Of a DNA stretch of 64,000 nucleotides, positions 10,574 through 21,387 are shown piece after piece. This DNA comes from Bombyx mori (Eukaryota; Arthropoda; Insecta; Lepidoptera; Bombycidae): contig NC_085123.1 in the NCBI RefSeq assembly GCF_030269925.1, positions 2,604,001-2,668,000 of the forward strand. Direction: 5' to 3'. Numbering within the stretch: the first letter of the stretch is position 1; each line of letters starts with the position of its first letter. The notes under the pieces were generated by a model, which was given only the letters and a program-made list of their open reading frames with translations, was not told the origin of the DNA and did no database searches. The translations under genes were made by a program, and so were the position numbers.

Positions 10574-11064
10574 AATTTTAATAGTGATTTTAAATCGCCC
10601 ACTAGTGGTATCCTGCTGTGAGTAATGAATACAAATATGTCGTGTTTGCTACTAATTTTTGTAGTGTTTTGTAATGTTGTAGTAATTTTATTGAAAGATG
10701 TTTCGTGTTTTCGTGTCACACATTAACAAATGATGCACAATTTTAATGCGATCCGTGAATCGGGGTGCACTGCATTGTATTGATTCTAGCAGCCCGCGCT
10801 TGGATATGCACTGCATCTTAGCATCTTTTGTCCCCGCTTATATAAAACCGCGTGCTACCATTGTAGCCAGTCTAGCTCACTGATTTTCTCGTCGGATCTT
10901 CTCAGTGAGTCGCGATTCCGATCCGGTGGTAGATTCAGCGAAGCACTGCTCTTGCGAGGGCTAGTGTTAGCATATGCTCTCATGCGAGCCCCGTTAGGTC
11001 ATCTACCAGTAACAGCGCAACTAGAACAGCCCCTAAATTACCAGCGAATAAGTAAAGGGAAAAA
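10574..11064 (+). mobile_element. Composite retroelement, copy 1 (unique 5' part plus JB 3' UTR)
   Basis: 10574-10865 is a module seen nowhere else except in the inverted copy at 15606-16082: 'aaattttaatagtgatttta', 'aaatcgcccactagtgg', 'gtttcgtgttttcgtgtcac', 'ttgtccccgcttatataaaa'. It runs straight into the JB 3' UTR (hairpin core, 'gaagcactgctcttgcgagg') and ends near 'gtaaagggaaaaaa'. No long ORF. By eye the two copies are about 95% identical in the 5' module. It may be the 3' part of a longer LINE, or a non-autonomous element that borrowed the JB tail. Confidence 0.6.
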
Positions 11065-11074
11065 AAGCTATTCA

Positions 11075-11242
11075 CTACTTTTTTTATAGCTTAGATGGGT
11101 GGACGAACTCACAGCCCACCTGATGTTAAGTGGTTACTGGAGCCCATAGACATCTACAACGTAAATGCGCCACACACCTTGAGATATAAGTTCTAAGGTC
11201 TCTGTATAGTTACAACGGCTGCCCCACCGTCGTCACGGTTTG
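11075..11242 (-). mobile_element. Bm1 SINE 3' half, head-to-head with the next copy
   Basis: 'ttatagcttagatgggtgg', 'cacagcccacctgatgtt', 'tataagttctaaggtctctg', 'acaacggctgccccacc'. It breaks off at the 5' end of a full-length plus-strand Bm1, so the second may have inserted into the first. Confidence 0.75.
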
Positions 11243-11243
11243 A

Positions 11244-11672
11244 AGTCGTCGTGGCCTAACGGATAAGACGTCCGGTGCATTCGTGTTGAGCGATGCACCG
11301 ATGTTCGAATCTCAGGCGGGTACCAATTCTAATGAAATACGTACTCAACAAATGTTCGCGATTGACTTCCACGGTGAAGGAATAACATAGTGTAATAAAA
11401 ATGAAACCCGCAAAATTATAATTTGCGTAATTACTGGTGGTAGGACCTCTTGTGAGTCCGCGCGAGTGGGTACCACCGCCCTGCCTATTTCTGCCGTGAA
11501 GCAGTAATGCGTTTCGTGAAGGGTGGAGCAGCCGTTGTAACTATACTTGAGACCTTAGAACTTATATCTCGCGATGGCACATTTATGTTGTAGAAGTCTA
11601 TGGGCTCCAGTAACCACTTAACACCAGGTGGGCTGTGAGCTCGTCCACCCATCTAAGCAATAAAAAAAATAA
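11244..11672 (+). mobile_element. Bm1: Full-length Bm1 SINE with Pol III promoter
   Basis: The only plus-strand Bm1 here with its complete tRNA-related head. 'gaagtcgtcgtggcctaacgg' contains the A box TGGCCTAACGG, and 'ggtacc' follows a B box GTTCGAATC. Then come the linker 'aacccgcaaaattataattt', the Bm1 body ('ttactggtggtaggacc', 'tatttctgccgtgaag'), and the tail 'cacccatctaagcaat' with A-rich end. About 430 bp, the expected Bm1 length. A deletion in 'gtttcg-tgaagggt' and a damaged 3' part of the head ('tctcaggcgggt' where other copies read 'cccgcaggcgggt') mark it as not brand new. Confidence 0.85.
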
Positions 11673-11983
11673 AAAAAGTTGCTTCACTGTTTTCAAGCAA
11701 AACAAATCGCTTCATCTTCCAACTCGCACCGACACCTACAAACGCAACATATATTCCCCACCACAACACCCAAAGACGCCTCCCACTTATTAACTAGAAG
11801 CCAACAGGCGTTACTATACGATAATCACTTAGACACAGATCCGCGCAGTGCGTGCCAATAAACACTGTTGAAAAACACTAAACAACGGTCTGCATGTTTC
11901 GTTGTAATTATAGTTTGGCATAGAAACTGTTGGTTTCGGTGTCAAGGAGTGACTTCGCAACGTCAAATTGTGTAACTACAATA
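11673..11983. other. Unassigned
   Basis: A 60-aa frame at 11679-11861 (Q/S/T/H-rich) has no recognisable domain. No repeat seen. Confidence 0.3.
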
Positions 11984-12378
11984 TCTACATATTAATACGC
12001 GAAGCAAAAACTTTGTATCCCTTTTTACGAAAATTGCGCGGACGGAGGAGTATGAAATTTTCCACACTTATAGAGAATATATAGAAGAAGTGCACAATGC
12101 TAATATTTTTTTAGAATTATGCATAAAAGATACATTAAATCAATAAAGAAAACATTACACACACTACGTACCATGTATTTGACGCACACACGCATGCATA
12201 CTATTTATTGTCAAACTTTTGTTCTTAACGTCTGTTGTCAAATTGAGATTAAATATTTTTTATAGTGTAGTCTTGGCAAAATTTGTGATTATAGAAGTAT
12301 AAAATACAATCATAATAGTGTACAAACTTACAATTCCAATTATTTATAGTCGAGTTTCGACTACTGCGGGACCTCTAG
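11984..12378 (+). mobile_element. Helitron-like element, family H5
   Basis: Starts TCTACATATTAATACG after an A and ends GGGACCTCTAG before a T. A short hairpin, AGTCGA..TCGACT, lies about 14 nt before the terminal CTAG. Internal landmarks: 'gcggacggaggagtatgaaa', 'agaagaagtgcacaatgc', 'catgtatttgacgcacacac'. Relatives are at 26353, 50868, 57951 and 59456. Confidence 0.65.
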
Positions 12379-13159
12379 TAAATTAAAAATTATTTTACTC
12401 GTATTATCGCTTAGTAGTGCTGTGGTACTTGCGAAGTGAGTAATTTGTTTCATTAAAGAAATCAGTATTTGAGCGATTATTGGAGGATATTAAAGCTGTG
12501 CTTGACAAATCATTTTCGATTGTATTTAATCAGAAGACAATCGCCTTAAATTTTACTACGAGCGGACATCTCAAAATCGATTATTGGACTACATTGAAAT
12601 TCAATTTGAATTTCTTTCCGATTCATTTTTTTTTTCTATTCCATTTATCGTTCATAATACTTGAACAGATAATAAAATGAATAAAAATAATTAAATTATT
12701 GATATCCTTAATGTGAATTACAATAATACAAACTTAATTTATCCTTAAACATATTAATTGTATTCAAAAAAAAGAAGCCTACGTCAGAAAATACACGTGT
12801 ACTTGAAACCAAAGACAAAAAAACATCTTCGAGTTCTTTATTGTTGGTTTAAAATTAAGTAAATGCTCTTTTCTTACACGAAGCAAACAACTAACAGCAC
12901 CCGCGATGTTTAACTTGTATGTTACTTGATCATAGACATTGGTAAACTACAAACTCGGTGCAATAATGATGATAGTACTAGTGTAATTTCAAGCAAAAAC
13001 TATTATAGAACGCTTTCCCCAATAGCGGTTGAACTCGGACGCGTATGAAATAATTCTCCTTATAGTTTCAGGGATGCTGTGTTTAAAAATAAAATTTTCC
13101 CGAGAAAAATTTGTTTCCGTTGCATTAAATATGTTTTCAGAATATTATTTCATTATTTT
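12379..13159. other. Unassigned
   Basis: AT-rich. No supported gene or repeat. Confidence 0.4.
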
Positions 13160-13427
13160 GATAATTACTGGTGGTACGACCTCTTGTGAGTCCGCACGGG
13201 TAGGTACCACCACCCCGCCTATTTCTACCGTGAAGCAGTAATGCGTTTCGGTTTGAAGGGTGGGGCAGCCGTTGTAACTATACTGAGACTTTAGAACTTA
13301 TATCTCAAGGTGGTTGGCGTATTTACGTTGTAGATGTCTATGAGCTCCAGTAACCTCTTAACATCAGGTGAGCTGTGAGCTCGTCCAACCACATAAGCAA
13401 TAAAAATAATAATAATAATAATAATAA
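13160..13427 (+). mobile_element. Bm1 SINE, headless, with (AAT)n tail
   Basis: 'attactggtggtacgacctc', 'cctatttctaccgtgaagc', 'gtgagctcgtccaacc', then a poly(A) that has turned into an (AAT)8 microsatellite at about 13404-13427. Confidence 0.8.
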
Positions 13428-13429
13428 TA

Positions 13430-13655
13430 TAGAGAAGCTGTTAGTAACAGGCAAGGTATGTGGAAGAAGGACCAGAGGCAGAAGTCCAATGCGGTGGTCG
13501 GTTCAGATACACACTACTTTGAACACTTCAGTTCACGATGACATCCGCGCAGTCAAGGATAGGAAAGGTTGACGCAGGATAATCCAGGACAAAGTTATTA
13601 AAGGAAGCCACGTCCCTCAGCATTGAGGATAATCGACCCAAGAAAGAGGAGGAGG
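13430..13655 (+). pseudogene. RTE-type LINE 3' fragment
   Basis: The translated frame reads KLLVTGKVCGRRTRGRSPMRWSVQI, the C-terminal signature of lepidopteran endonuclease-reverse transcriptases (G-R-RGRSP-RW). It meets a stop soon after 'AVKDRKG'. Downstream 'cacgtccctcagcattgagg' is the 3' end that also appears at 43028-43240. Only the last 60-70 residues remain and the RT core is absent. Confidence 0.6.
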
Positions 13656-13846
13656 TTTTTTATTTAAGCTGGGCATCAATTTGTATCCATTAAACTGCTG
13701 TATTATATTGAACATAGTCTATCCACATGAGCCACGGCTATATATAGTTCGATTTATAAATGATCTTTCTTTATTTTTATGATCAAAATTTGTTTTGTGT
13801 TTTTATGCGCACAGCATATCCGAAAACAAGTATATTTATATTATAA

Positions 13847-14250
13847 CTAGCTGACCCGGCAGACTTCGTAGTGCCTCAATCGATAAACAAAAGACCTAAA
13901 CTTTTGTATAAAATAAACTTAAAACAAACAAAAGGAATCCGTTCGACGGGGGACACATCAAAAGAAAAACAAAATTGTTCTTTTTATAATTTAATTTCGA
14001 GCATTTTCATATTTATCTACCTTTTAAACCTTCTCTGGACTTCCACAAATAATTCAAGATCTAAATTTTTTTTACCCTTGTAGGCAGACGAGCATACGGC
14101 CCACCTGATGGTGAGTGGTTACCGTCGCCCATGGACTTCAGCAATGTCAGGGGCAGAGCCAAGCCGCTGCCTACCGAAAAAATTAGCCAAATCGGTCGGT
14201 CGGAGTTTTAGCGAGACTAACGAACAGCAATTCATTTTTATATATATAGA
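13847..14250 (-). mobile_element. Helitron-like element H3, interrupted
   Basis: Plus strand begins CTAGCTGACCCGGCAGAC after an A and ends TATATATAGA before a T, so the element lies on the minus strand with the same termini as 5377-5664. It is split by a LINE-C tail at 14064-14175; removing that insert restores the H3 order ('ttccacaaataattcaaga' next to 'aaattagccaaatcgg'). Confidence 0.65.
14064..14175 (-). mobile_element. LINE-C 3' tail inserted in H3
   Basis: 'cttgtaggcagacgagcat', 'cacctgatggtgagtggtt', 'aagccgctgcctacc'. It interrupts the Helitron-like element, so LINE-C was active after that H3 copy arrived. Confidence 0.75.
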
Positions 14251-14669
14251 TATTTACCGAGAAATCAAAGGTTGTGTCTGTTCGTCTTGCAACCCTATCA
14301 CGAACGGTTAGTAATTTCACTTAATTAACTACAACGCCTCCGGCTACTCCAATTTCGTTTATAACGCGGAAGGGATTCATCAAGAGATTGTTATATCCCA
14401 GTATAACATGGAAAATTAAAACATAAAATAATTATATACGGATTCGGAATGAGGCTGTTCGCTGGTTTTGCTTATTGAAATCACATCGGTGTTTTATTTA
14501 CTTATTGCGCATTGGAAAATGAGCAATTCGCGACTCATGATTTACTTGTAAAAATACTACAATAATATTCGGAATCTATAAAGTAGGATAATGACAATGT
14601 CGTCCGTAATAGTCCGAAAATAATGATATTAAAAAAAATACGAGATTAAAAAACGTAAAATTAGAGTTA
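14251..14669. other. Unassigned
   Basis: AT-rich; no recognised feature. Confidence 0.35.
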
Positions 14670-14910
14670 ATTATGTCTTCTTCGTCGCTTTCTTCATTGC
14701 TGAAGGTCGTGTCCCTGAAACTTGACCGTTGCCTGTCTTGTGAGCTGTTTCCATCTCGTCCGGTCCTCAGCTGCTAGAATGGCGGTTGCGACTGGCAACC
14801 CAGTTAGAGCGGTTACTTGATCACACCAACGGCTAGGTAATCGGCAGCGGGGTCTCTTTCCTTCTACTTTGCCCGTCACAATCACTTTGTCCAAGTTATC
14901 TGACTGTCGG
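14670..14910 (-). pseudogene. RTE-type LINE C-terminal fragment
   Basis: The minus-strand frame MDKVIVTGKVEGKRPRCRLPSRWCDQV..LPVATAILAAEDRTRWKQLTRQAT carries the GKVEGKR-R-R-P-RW-DQ and AEDR--WK signatures of RTE-type reverse transcriptase C-termini. 66 residues remain, open but truncated, downstream of the catalytic domain. Confidence 0.65.
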
Positions 14911-15028
14911 TCAGCCGCAGTGGAGAGTATGAGTTACTTAAAAAATTCTCAGGGTGCCATAAAAATAAAAATGAAATGCAGTCATACCATTAATCTAATA
15001 TATTAATCTAAAGCACACACATACACAT

Positions 15029-15075
15029 ACAAGCTCGTCCACCCATCTAAGCAATAAATAAAAAAAAAAAAAAAT
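15029..15075 (+). mobile_element. Bm1 3' tail only
   Basis: 'aagctcgtccacccatctaa', 'gcaataaataaaaaaa'. About 45 bp survive. Confidence 0.7.
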
Positions 15076-15603
15076 ACAACAAAGAAAATAACTATATAAA
15101 ACAAAAACTTATATAACTTATATAGATTAACAAAATTTGGATATTATAGTCACAAATTATTTAGGGTAATTTGTATGATGGTGATGATGAAATATTACAA
15201 TAATGAAATGGTGATATGTATCTTTAAGCTATGGTAATTCAGAAGTATGGGGTCCATCGAGGATACTCCAGCTCCTTGGCATAAGTTGAGAAGTTTAGGT
15301 GTAGAGTCTGATTCCGGGAAGATTACGGGACGTTCCACGGAGCATATTCCAACAAATAAATAAAGTCGCGGTTGACGGGACTATTGGAAACCTATAATGC
15401 ATTAATTGTCTATAGTAAGTTGCAAGAATATTTAAAGATTGGACACATGAACAATTAAAGACTTACCGATATCACAAATCGGGCACTAATAATTATAATT
15501 AACTTGAATGGTTACCATTCGTATATAGATAATTATTGACGAGTGTGGACTCTACCTTTACTTCAACTGTTTAGTGCGACTTCTGAATGACTGGCTACTT
15601 TTT
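15076..15603. other. Unassigned
   Basis: AT-rich, no feature supported. Confidence 0.4.
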
Positions 15604-15605
15604 TT

Positions 15606-16082
15606 TCCTACCTAGGCCGATAGCCTTGAGAGGCTATTTCAGCGTAACCTTAGCTAGTAGGTGAGCTTACGGGGCTCAAACTGGAGTGATACTAACACTG
15701 ACCACCCTAGCTAGAGCAGTGCTTCGCAGAATCTACCACCGGATCGAAAACGCGACCCACTGAGAAGATCCGGCGGGAAACTCAGTGGGCTAGACTGGCT
15801 ACAATGGTAGCACGCGTTTTTATACAAGCGGGGACAAGAGATGTTAAGATACAGTGCATACAATCAATCAATCAATACAATGCAGTGCACGCCGATTCAC
15901 GGGTCGCATTAAAATTGGGCATCATTTATTAATGTGTGACACGAAAACACGAAACATCCTTCAATAAAATTACTACAACATTACAAAACACTACAAAAAT
16001 TAGTAGCAAACACATATTTGTATTCATTACTCACAGCAGGATTCCACTAGTGGGCGATTTAAAATCACTATTAAAATTTATG
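15606..16082 (-). mobile_element. Composite retroelement, copy 2 (inverted)
   Basis: Inverted partner of 10574-11064, with JB 3' UTR at 15606-15800 and the unique 5' module at 15800-16082. It keeps a (TGAT)-like repeat ('caatcaatcaatcaatac') where copy 1 has a different short sequence. The pseudoknot arms here are perfect (see 15739-15789). Confidence 0.6.
15739..15789 (-). other. H-type pseudoknot in JB 3' UTR (perfect copy)
   Basis: On the minus strand, stem I pairs CCCACTGAG (15781-15789) with CTCAGTGGG (15756-15764), 9/9. Stem II pairs CCGGATC (15767-15773), which lies inside the stem I loop, with GATCCGG (15739-15745), 7/7. Loops of 7, 2 and 10 nt make the fold sterically reasonable. 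The same arms occur in both Jockey-type families. A role as a reverse-transcriptase landmark is inference. Confidence 0.5.
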
Positions 16083-16603
16083 TAGATGAGGTTTAATTAG
16101 AGAGGAGACGGGCGCTAGACTAGTCTTACACTAGGTATTACCTCATGAATATCCAATAGGTGCAACCGGTCAGACAGACCTTTACGATGTACGATTTTAA
16201 TCGTGTCGGATTTAAAAATCGTTCACGATTAATTCGATTTCGTCTTGGCCGAAGTCGGTTTCTAAAGCTATATTCCTCATTATTTCGGACACAATTTTAA
16301 TATGACCCACAAGTTTGCTATTTATTGTTTACTTTCATAAGTAAATATTTATATGAGTTGCAAATGTCTATACATACTTTTTTTTAATATTATTTTTAAA
16401 GGAACTTCATATTTTGGTCTGAATTAAAAAAGATACAATTCAGAAGTCATATTATGTATTTTTAGAATTAAGACACAGTTAGGCCTTAGGTCTGTGAGCC
16501 TCACCAGATGACTGAATCTGCCCCACTGATTGAAAAAGAAAGGAATATTTCCTTAATTTGCAACCACCTATCCGCCATCCCACAGGATTGCAGTTCTAAA
16601 GCT
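16083..16603. other. Unassigned
   Basis: No repeat or gene recognised. Two near-copies of an ATCGT/ACGAT motif around 16175-16245 are the only local structure. Confidence 0.35.
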
Positions 16604-16710
16604 AAAGTCCCTTGAATGCAGATAAGCATACAGCCTACCTGATGGTGAGTGATTAGCGTCGCCCATGGACTTTAGCAATACCAGAGGCGGAGCCAATCTG
16701 CTAACTACCT
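16604..16710 (-). mobile_element. LINE-C 3' tail, diverged
   Basis: 'cagataagcatacagcct', 'acctgatggtgagtgatta', 'cgcccatggactttagcaat', 'ccagaggcggagccaa'. Several substitutions relative to younger tails. Confidence 0.65.
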
Positions 16711-17089
16711 TTAAATCTATTATTGCATCTATAAGTAAACAGACTCTAATCGTGATCGTCATTGTCGTGTCGGATCATATAAAATTACTGCAAAATTAAG
16801 ACGTTGCTAAGCAATTTCTGTAATTGCCCAACTAATTAATATGGATCTGTATAAGGCAAATACAAAACGAAATCCTCTGGTTTACCAGCCGATGTCTCAG
16901 TTAGTTAAATAAGATTTTGCAAGTTTAATTGTCGCGTTAAAGACTTGTTATAGTCATTAAAATGTAAAAATAATATATCTAATTGATTTTGCTGAGAGTT
17001 TTCTAACCAGCAATGGCAGGTCAAGCCCTGGTGATAAGTGGTAGCCGGATAAGTGGTAGACGTTAGATTTCAGTAATAACATATTCATT
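16711..17089. other. Unassigned
   Basis: No feature supported. Confidence 0.35.
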
Positions 17090-17318
17090 ACAGTTCACCG
17101 TCTTGGTCAAACTCGTCGATTACGACGAGCGAACTATCTTAAAGACACAGCCCAGGGGGTTTCTCACCGGATCTTCTCACTGGTACGCAATTTTGATCCG
17201 GTGGTAGATTCTGCGAAGCACTGCTGTTACCAGGGCTAGTGTTAGCAAATTCTCTAAGGGTAAGCCCGTGAGCTCACCTACCCATCCGGGCGTAGTTGGA
17301 AAAGTCACTTAGGCAACC
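17090..17318 (+). mobile_element. JB LINE 3' end, diverged
   Basis: 'gaactatcttaaagacacag', 'caccggatcttctcactgg', 'gatccggtggtagattctgc', 'ggcaaccagcgagtaaaa'. The stem I arms have decayed but both stem II arms are intact. Confidence 0.6.
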
Positions 17319-17324
17319 AGCGAG

Positions 17325-17445
17325 TAAAATCGACGAGTTCAAGGAGGTCGGTGACCGGTGCTTGAGGGTTCTAAGAGGACCGAGAGTGGATCCGGGGGAT
17401 ACGACAAGACATGTTTCGGGCGACAGCGGCTTTGCGTTGCCCCGT
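17325..17445 (-). pseudogene. JB RT C-terminus, opposite strand
   Basis: The minus-strand frame reads SRCRPKHVLSYPPDPLSVLLEPSSTGHRPP, homologous to RRRPRHVLTDPSDPITF in the JA element at 51363. It abuts the plus-strand JB fragment head-on, so the two are separate insertions or the product of an inversion. Confidence 0.55.
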
Positions 17446-18087
17446 CGGGGTCAGATAAGGTTCCTTGTGAGATGCTACAGAATACAATGCTGCTACTTTT
17501 GTACGAATGGTAATAGGTAATCAATAATATAGACTGACGGTGATAAACTATTTGTATACATATATCCATTATAGGAGGTATTATAGCTAAAAGCGATTTA
17601 TTCCAGACAGCCATTTTATCCAGAGAGATTCTGAAAAAGATGCAGCAAATATGTTGCGCTATCCTAAATATTAATAACAATATTTAAAGTGATTTATCAA
17701 AATATAACAATACAAATAATATGGATTTCTTATAATAAATTCATTTCTTATGAAAGGCGATGAAATCTAATGCCGATGACGCCTCAACTAAATATCCTAC
17801 CATTATATACCGTTCTTTTTAACCCACAGACAATCACAGTAATTGTGTTGATATTTTATATTGTCTAAGTTTTATTTTTACGGGCGTTGATTGTGCGCTT
17901 GAGTTTAAAACCTTGCCCAAAAGCGCTTTTGGAATGTTTGGGAATTGTTTCAACAAATGCGTGTATTTTCAAACAAACTCTAGTATCTAAAGTCTTTGAA
18001 TTAACTTCAATCCTATCTCTAGCAAGCTTCACAAGATCACCCGTCAGGCTAATCTGAAGACATTATGAAAATTCAGCCGTTTCGGAG
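17446..18087. other. Unassigned
   Basis: AT-rich; no supported feature. Confidence 0.4.
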
Positions 18088-18336
18088 TTGTTTTTTTTTT
18101 TATTGCTTAGTTGGGTGGACAAGCTCACAGCCCACCTGGTATTCAGTGGTTACTGGAGCCCATAGACATTTACAACGTAAATGCGCTACCCACCTTGACA
18201 TATAAGGTCTCAAGCATAGTTACAACGGCTGCCCCATCCTTCATACCGAAACGCATTACTGCTTCACGGCAGAAATAGGCAGGGTGGTGGTACCTACCCG
18301 CGCGGACTCACAAGAAATTCTACCACCAGTAAAAAA
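18088..18336 (-). mobile_element. Bm1 SINE, headless
   Basis: Poly-T then 'attgcttagttgggtgg', 'cccacctggtattcagtgg', 'acggctgccccatccttc', 'ctaccaccagtaaa'. Standard headless copy. Confidence 0.85.
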
Positions 18337-19130
18337 GTCTAAGTCTATAGGGACAACGACCTTCATAAATATAGGTAGTCTGTGGAAAAGACACACCGAA
18401 GCACGATCTCTGAGTTCATTTCTTTTTATTCCTTTCCTTTTTTGGCGCTTAACTTTCTATGTATCAAAGTGTAGTTACCGGCCGATGCAGAAAAAAAAAA
18501 CAACGGCGCAGCGAACACTGTTCCAAAGAATACTGTCGATCTAAAACGCCTATCCAAGTTTAATTATGAAATTTAATTCAATGCGTATCGAAACATCTCG
18601 TCCGTAAAAAATTCGAACGACCCTCGTGGAACAGGGAAAGCAGTGCAATAGTTTTATTAATTTTTTCATTAGTGATAAATAATTTTATTATTTTGTAATT
18701 TTGTATAATTTTGTAATTTGAACAACAAGAAGTTGTTTTTCAAGTGGTTGCTCACCTAATGAGAGTGGATTAGAAACTTGATCAAAGATAGTATCTTTCA
18801 TAAAAGTATTGACGTTCTCCTTCTTCTCTTGTATGTGTTTCCAGCATCAAAACATGAGGCCGCTGGAGGCATAATTATTATTCATTTGCTTTAACAGACA
18901 CAGCATTGAAACAATTTACCATAGAGATATCTTCTTAAATGTCTGTCTATAATATAGACGACCAGCCGACGTTATATATATATTATATATAACGTCGGCG
19001 GGTCTGGCTCCATGTTGATTAGTCTTCTTTCAGTGAGCGTCGTTGGGTAATATCGGAGACACAAAATATAGAAGTAGTTTACTCGGTTACACTATAAGGT
19101 TTGATGATTCCACAAGACGCGCTGTACAAC
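18337..19130. other. Unassigned, with a strong hairpin at 18966-18998
   Basis: CCGACGTTATATATA and its reverse complement face each other across 3 nt (15-bp arms). The flanks 'gaccag' and 'gggtctgg' are not perfectly matched, so a tiny palindromic MITE is only one explanation. Confidence 0.4.
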
Positions 19131-19388
19131 TTTTTTATTTTTATTTTTTATTGCTTAGATGAGTGGACGAACTCACAGCCCACCTGGTGTTAAGTGGTTA
19201 CAGGAGCCCATTGACATCTACAACGTAAATGCGCCACCCACCTTGAAATATAGGTTCTAAGGTCTCAAGTATAGTTACAACGGCTGCCCCACCCTTCAAA
19301 CCGAAACGCATTACTGCTTCACGGCAGAAATAGGCAGGGTGGTGGTACCTACCCACGCGGACTCACAAGAGATCCTACCACCAGTAAA
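19131..19388 (-). mobile_element. Bm1 SINE, headless
   Basis: 'ttttattgcttagatgag', 'cccacctggtgttaagtggt', 'cacggcagaaataggcag', 'atcctaccaccagtaaa'. Close to the consensus I infer from the other copies. Confidence 0.85.
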
Positions 19389-20457
19389 ATTTACCATAGA
19401 GAAACCTTCTTAAATATCTGTAGGAGTACGGACCACGGAGACAGTCACCACTGGCTAATAGAGAATATTCTCGCCGAGGATCCGGTCGTCGATGCCATAG
19501 CTGGTGGCCATGTCACCCTCGCCGGATATTCGGAGTTTGTCTGTATGGGGCCACGTGCATCAGAAACCCGACAAGGTCAAAAACAGCTTAGATCCATGAA
19601 CCACGGACCACCTCGTCAACTCATCATCAGTACAATCGATCGTGAGCTCGTACATACCAACTGTATCTTCGCCTTGATTCAAAACCCGAAATGGTCAGAT
19701 CAGTTTTTACTATTACTCATTAAGCTTAATTACTTGAAAAATCTTTGGGGGCAGTCCGGTCATAATACGGTTTCATTGTTATGTCTCCGGTGATGCTGAT
19801 AATATGTAAAATATGTGTTTTTAAGGCTAATTATGAATATAACGATAACGGTTGCAGCAACGGAGATAACGGTTTGGTCATTAACTTTGAATTCTACAGA
19901 AAATGTCGCCATTTAATAATATAATAAAACCAACTTTTCAATATTTTAAATAATAAATTAATATACAATGATTTGGAATTAATCGCTTAGCATATTAATT
20001 CATGCGAAAACGAAAAACTGCTAAATTAACAGACAAAAACATTTATAGTTTTAAAATAAAGAAATACTTGGCAGATTTATTTTTGTTATATATTTAAATA
20101 TGCAAATGGAACCTAATTTTTTTTTAATAAATATAATATTGACTCCACGGTTTTTCGAAATCAACAAAAACAGTTTTCTAAAGTCGAACACGAAAAAGTT
20201 CCAAACAAAAAGTCCGTCTCCGCAGTTCGGTATTCGTGCGATTGAAAATTATTCCGATAGCCACTTTTCTTAGAAACATGGTTCGATGACATCCAATGTC
20301 GCCACTAAAGTCATGTTTGTCGACTTTATTCATCAAATAAATTAAAATTCAGTTGCGCGTCTAATTTAAAATCTTACTGACGTATTATTGTCGGGACCTA
20401 TTTTTGTATTGCCACTTGACAAATCTTTGGAAACAATTAATTACTGTTTGTTAGTGG
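19389..20457. other. Unassigned; one moderately GC-rich patch
   Basis: 19430-19680 is less AT-rich and holds an 82-aa frame (19545-19793) with no recognisable domain. The rest is AT-rich. No splice or TE signals I trust. Confidence 0.3.
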
Positions 20458-20458
20458 T

Positions 20459-20903
20459 TTTTTTATTGCTTAGTTGCGTGGACAAGCACACGGCCCACCT
20501 GGTGTTTAGTGGTTACCGGAGCCCATAGACATCTACAATTTAAATGCCGCCACCCACCTTGAGATATGAATTCTAAGGTCTCAGTATAGTTACAACGGCT
20601 GCCCCACCCTTCACCGAAACGCATTACTGCTTCACGGCAGAAATGGGCAGGGTGGTGGTACCTACCCGTACGGACTCACAAGAGGTCCTACCACCAGTAA
20701 TTACGCAAATTATAATATTGCGGGTTTGGTTTCTATTACACGATGTTATTCCTTTACCGTGGAAGTCAATCGTGAACATTTTTTAAGTACGTATTTCATT
20801 AGAAAAATTGGTACCCGCCTGCGGGATTCGAACACTGGTGCATCGCTAGATACGAATGCTACGAATGCACCAGACGTCTTATGCTTTAGGCCACGACGAC
20901 TTC
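20459..20903 (-). mobile_element. Bm1: Full-length Bm1 SINE
   Basis: Complete on the minus strand: poly-T tail, body, linker ('acgcaaattataatattgcg') and tRNA-like head ending 'ccacgacgacttc'. The B box reads GTTCGAATCCC and the A box region TGGCCTAAAGC, so one A-box base is altered. A short duplication ('acgaatgctacgaatgc') lies in the head. Confidence 0.85.
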
Positions 20904-21387
20904 AATTTCAAAACTGTTTGCTCGAAATGTATGCGTTCGAACATCCCTTATCTGATTGATTAGGGACATCGTACCGCTGCCTTTAGAACTATACGGATGA
21001 TTTATGACTTCATACAGCCAACTGGCTGTAGTGGCGACTAATTTCATCTATTCCAGTCTTACAAGTTCCAACGGAGGCGGCAAATTTCATTAATTTAAAT
21101 ACACTATCCTTATAATAAATCAACAGAATAAGTAAATCGATCAAAGGCGATACAACACCATGTCCTTTCAATTATGTTAAAAGCGTTCCCAGAGTGATTC
21201 TGATTCTGTCATGATTTTGAGCCGACTGAGAGCTTGATATAATTTCCAATATATTAGTTATGTGAATAAAACGCAATGAATAAAAAAATATGAATATTTG
21301 GTGTTTTGTTCTGTTTATAGACCGCCACCGTTCACAGTGTCCTTTCAGTCATAGACCACATTCCCGTACACAGTTATTTATTTATTA
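20904..21387. other. Unassigned
   Basis: No feature supported. Confidence 0.35.

Noticed and set aside
11244..11330. tRNA gene
   Set aside because: A and B boxes are present, but this is the tRNA-related head of a Bm1 SINE; it lacks a complete cloverleaf and runs straight into the SINE body. The same holds at 20459-20903, 38692-39095 and 47783-48229.
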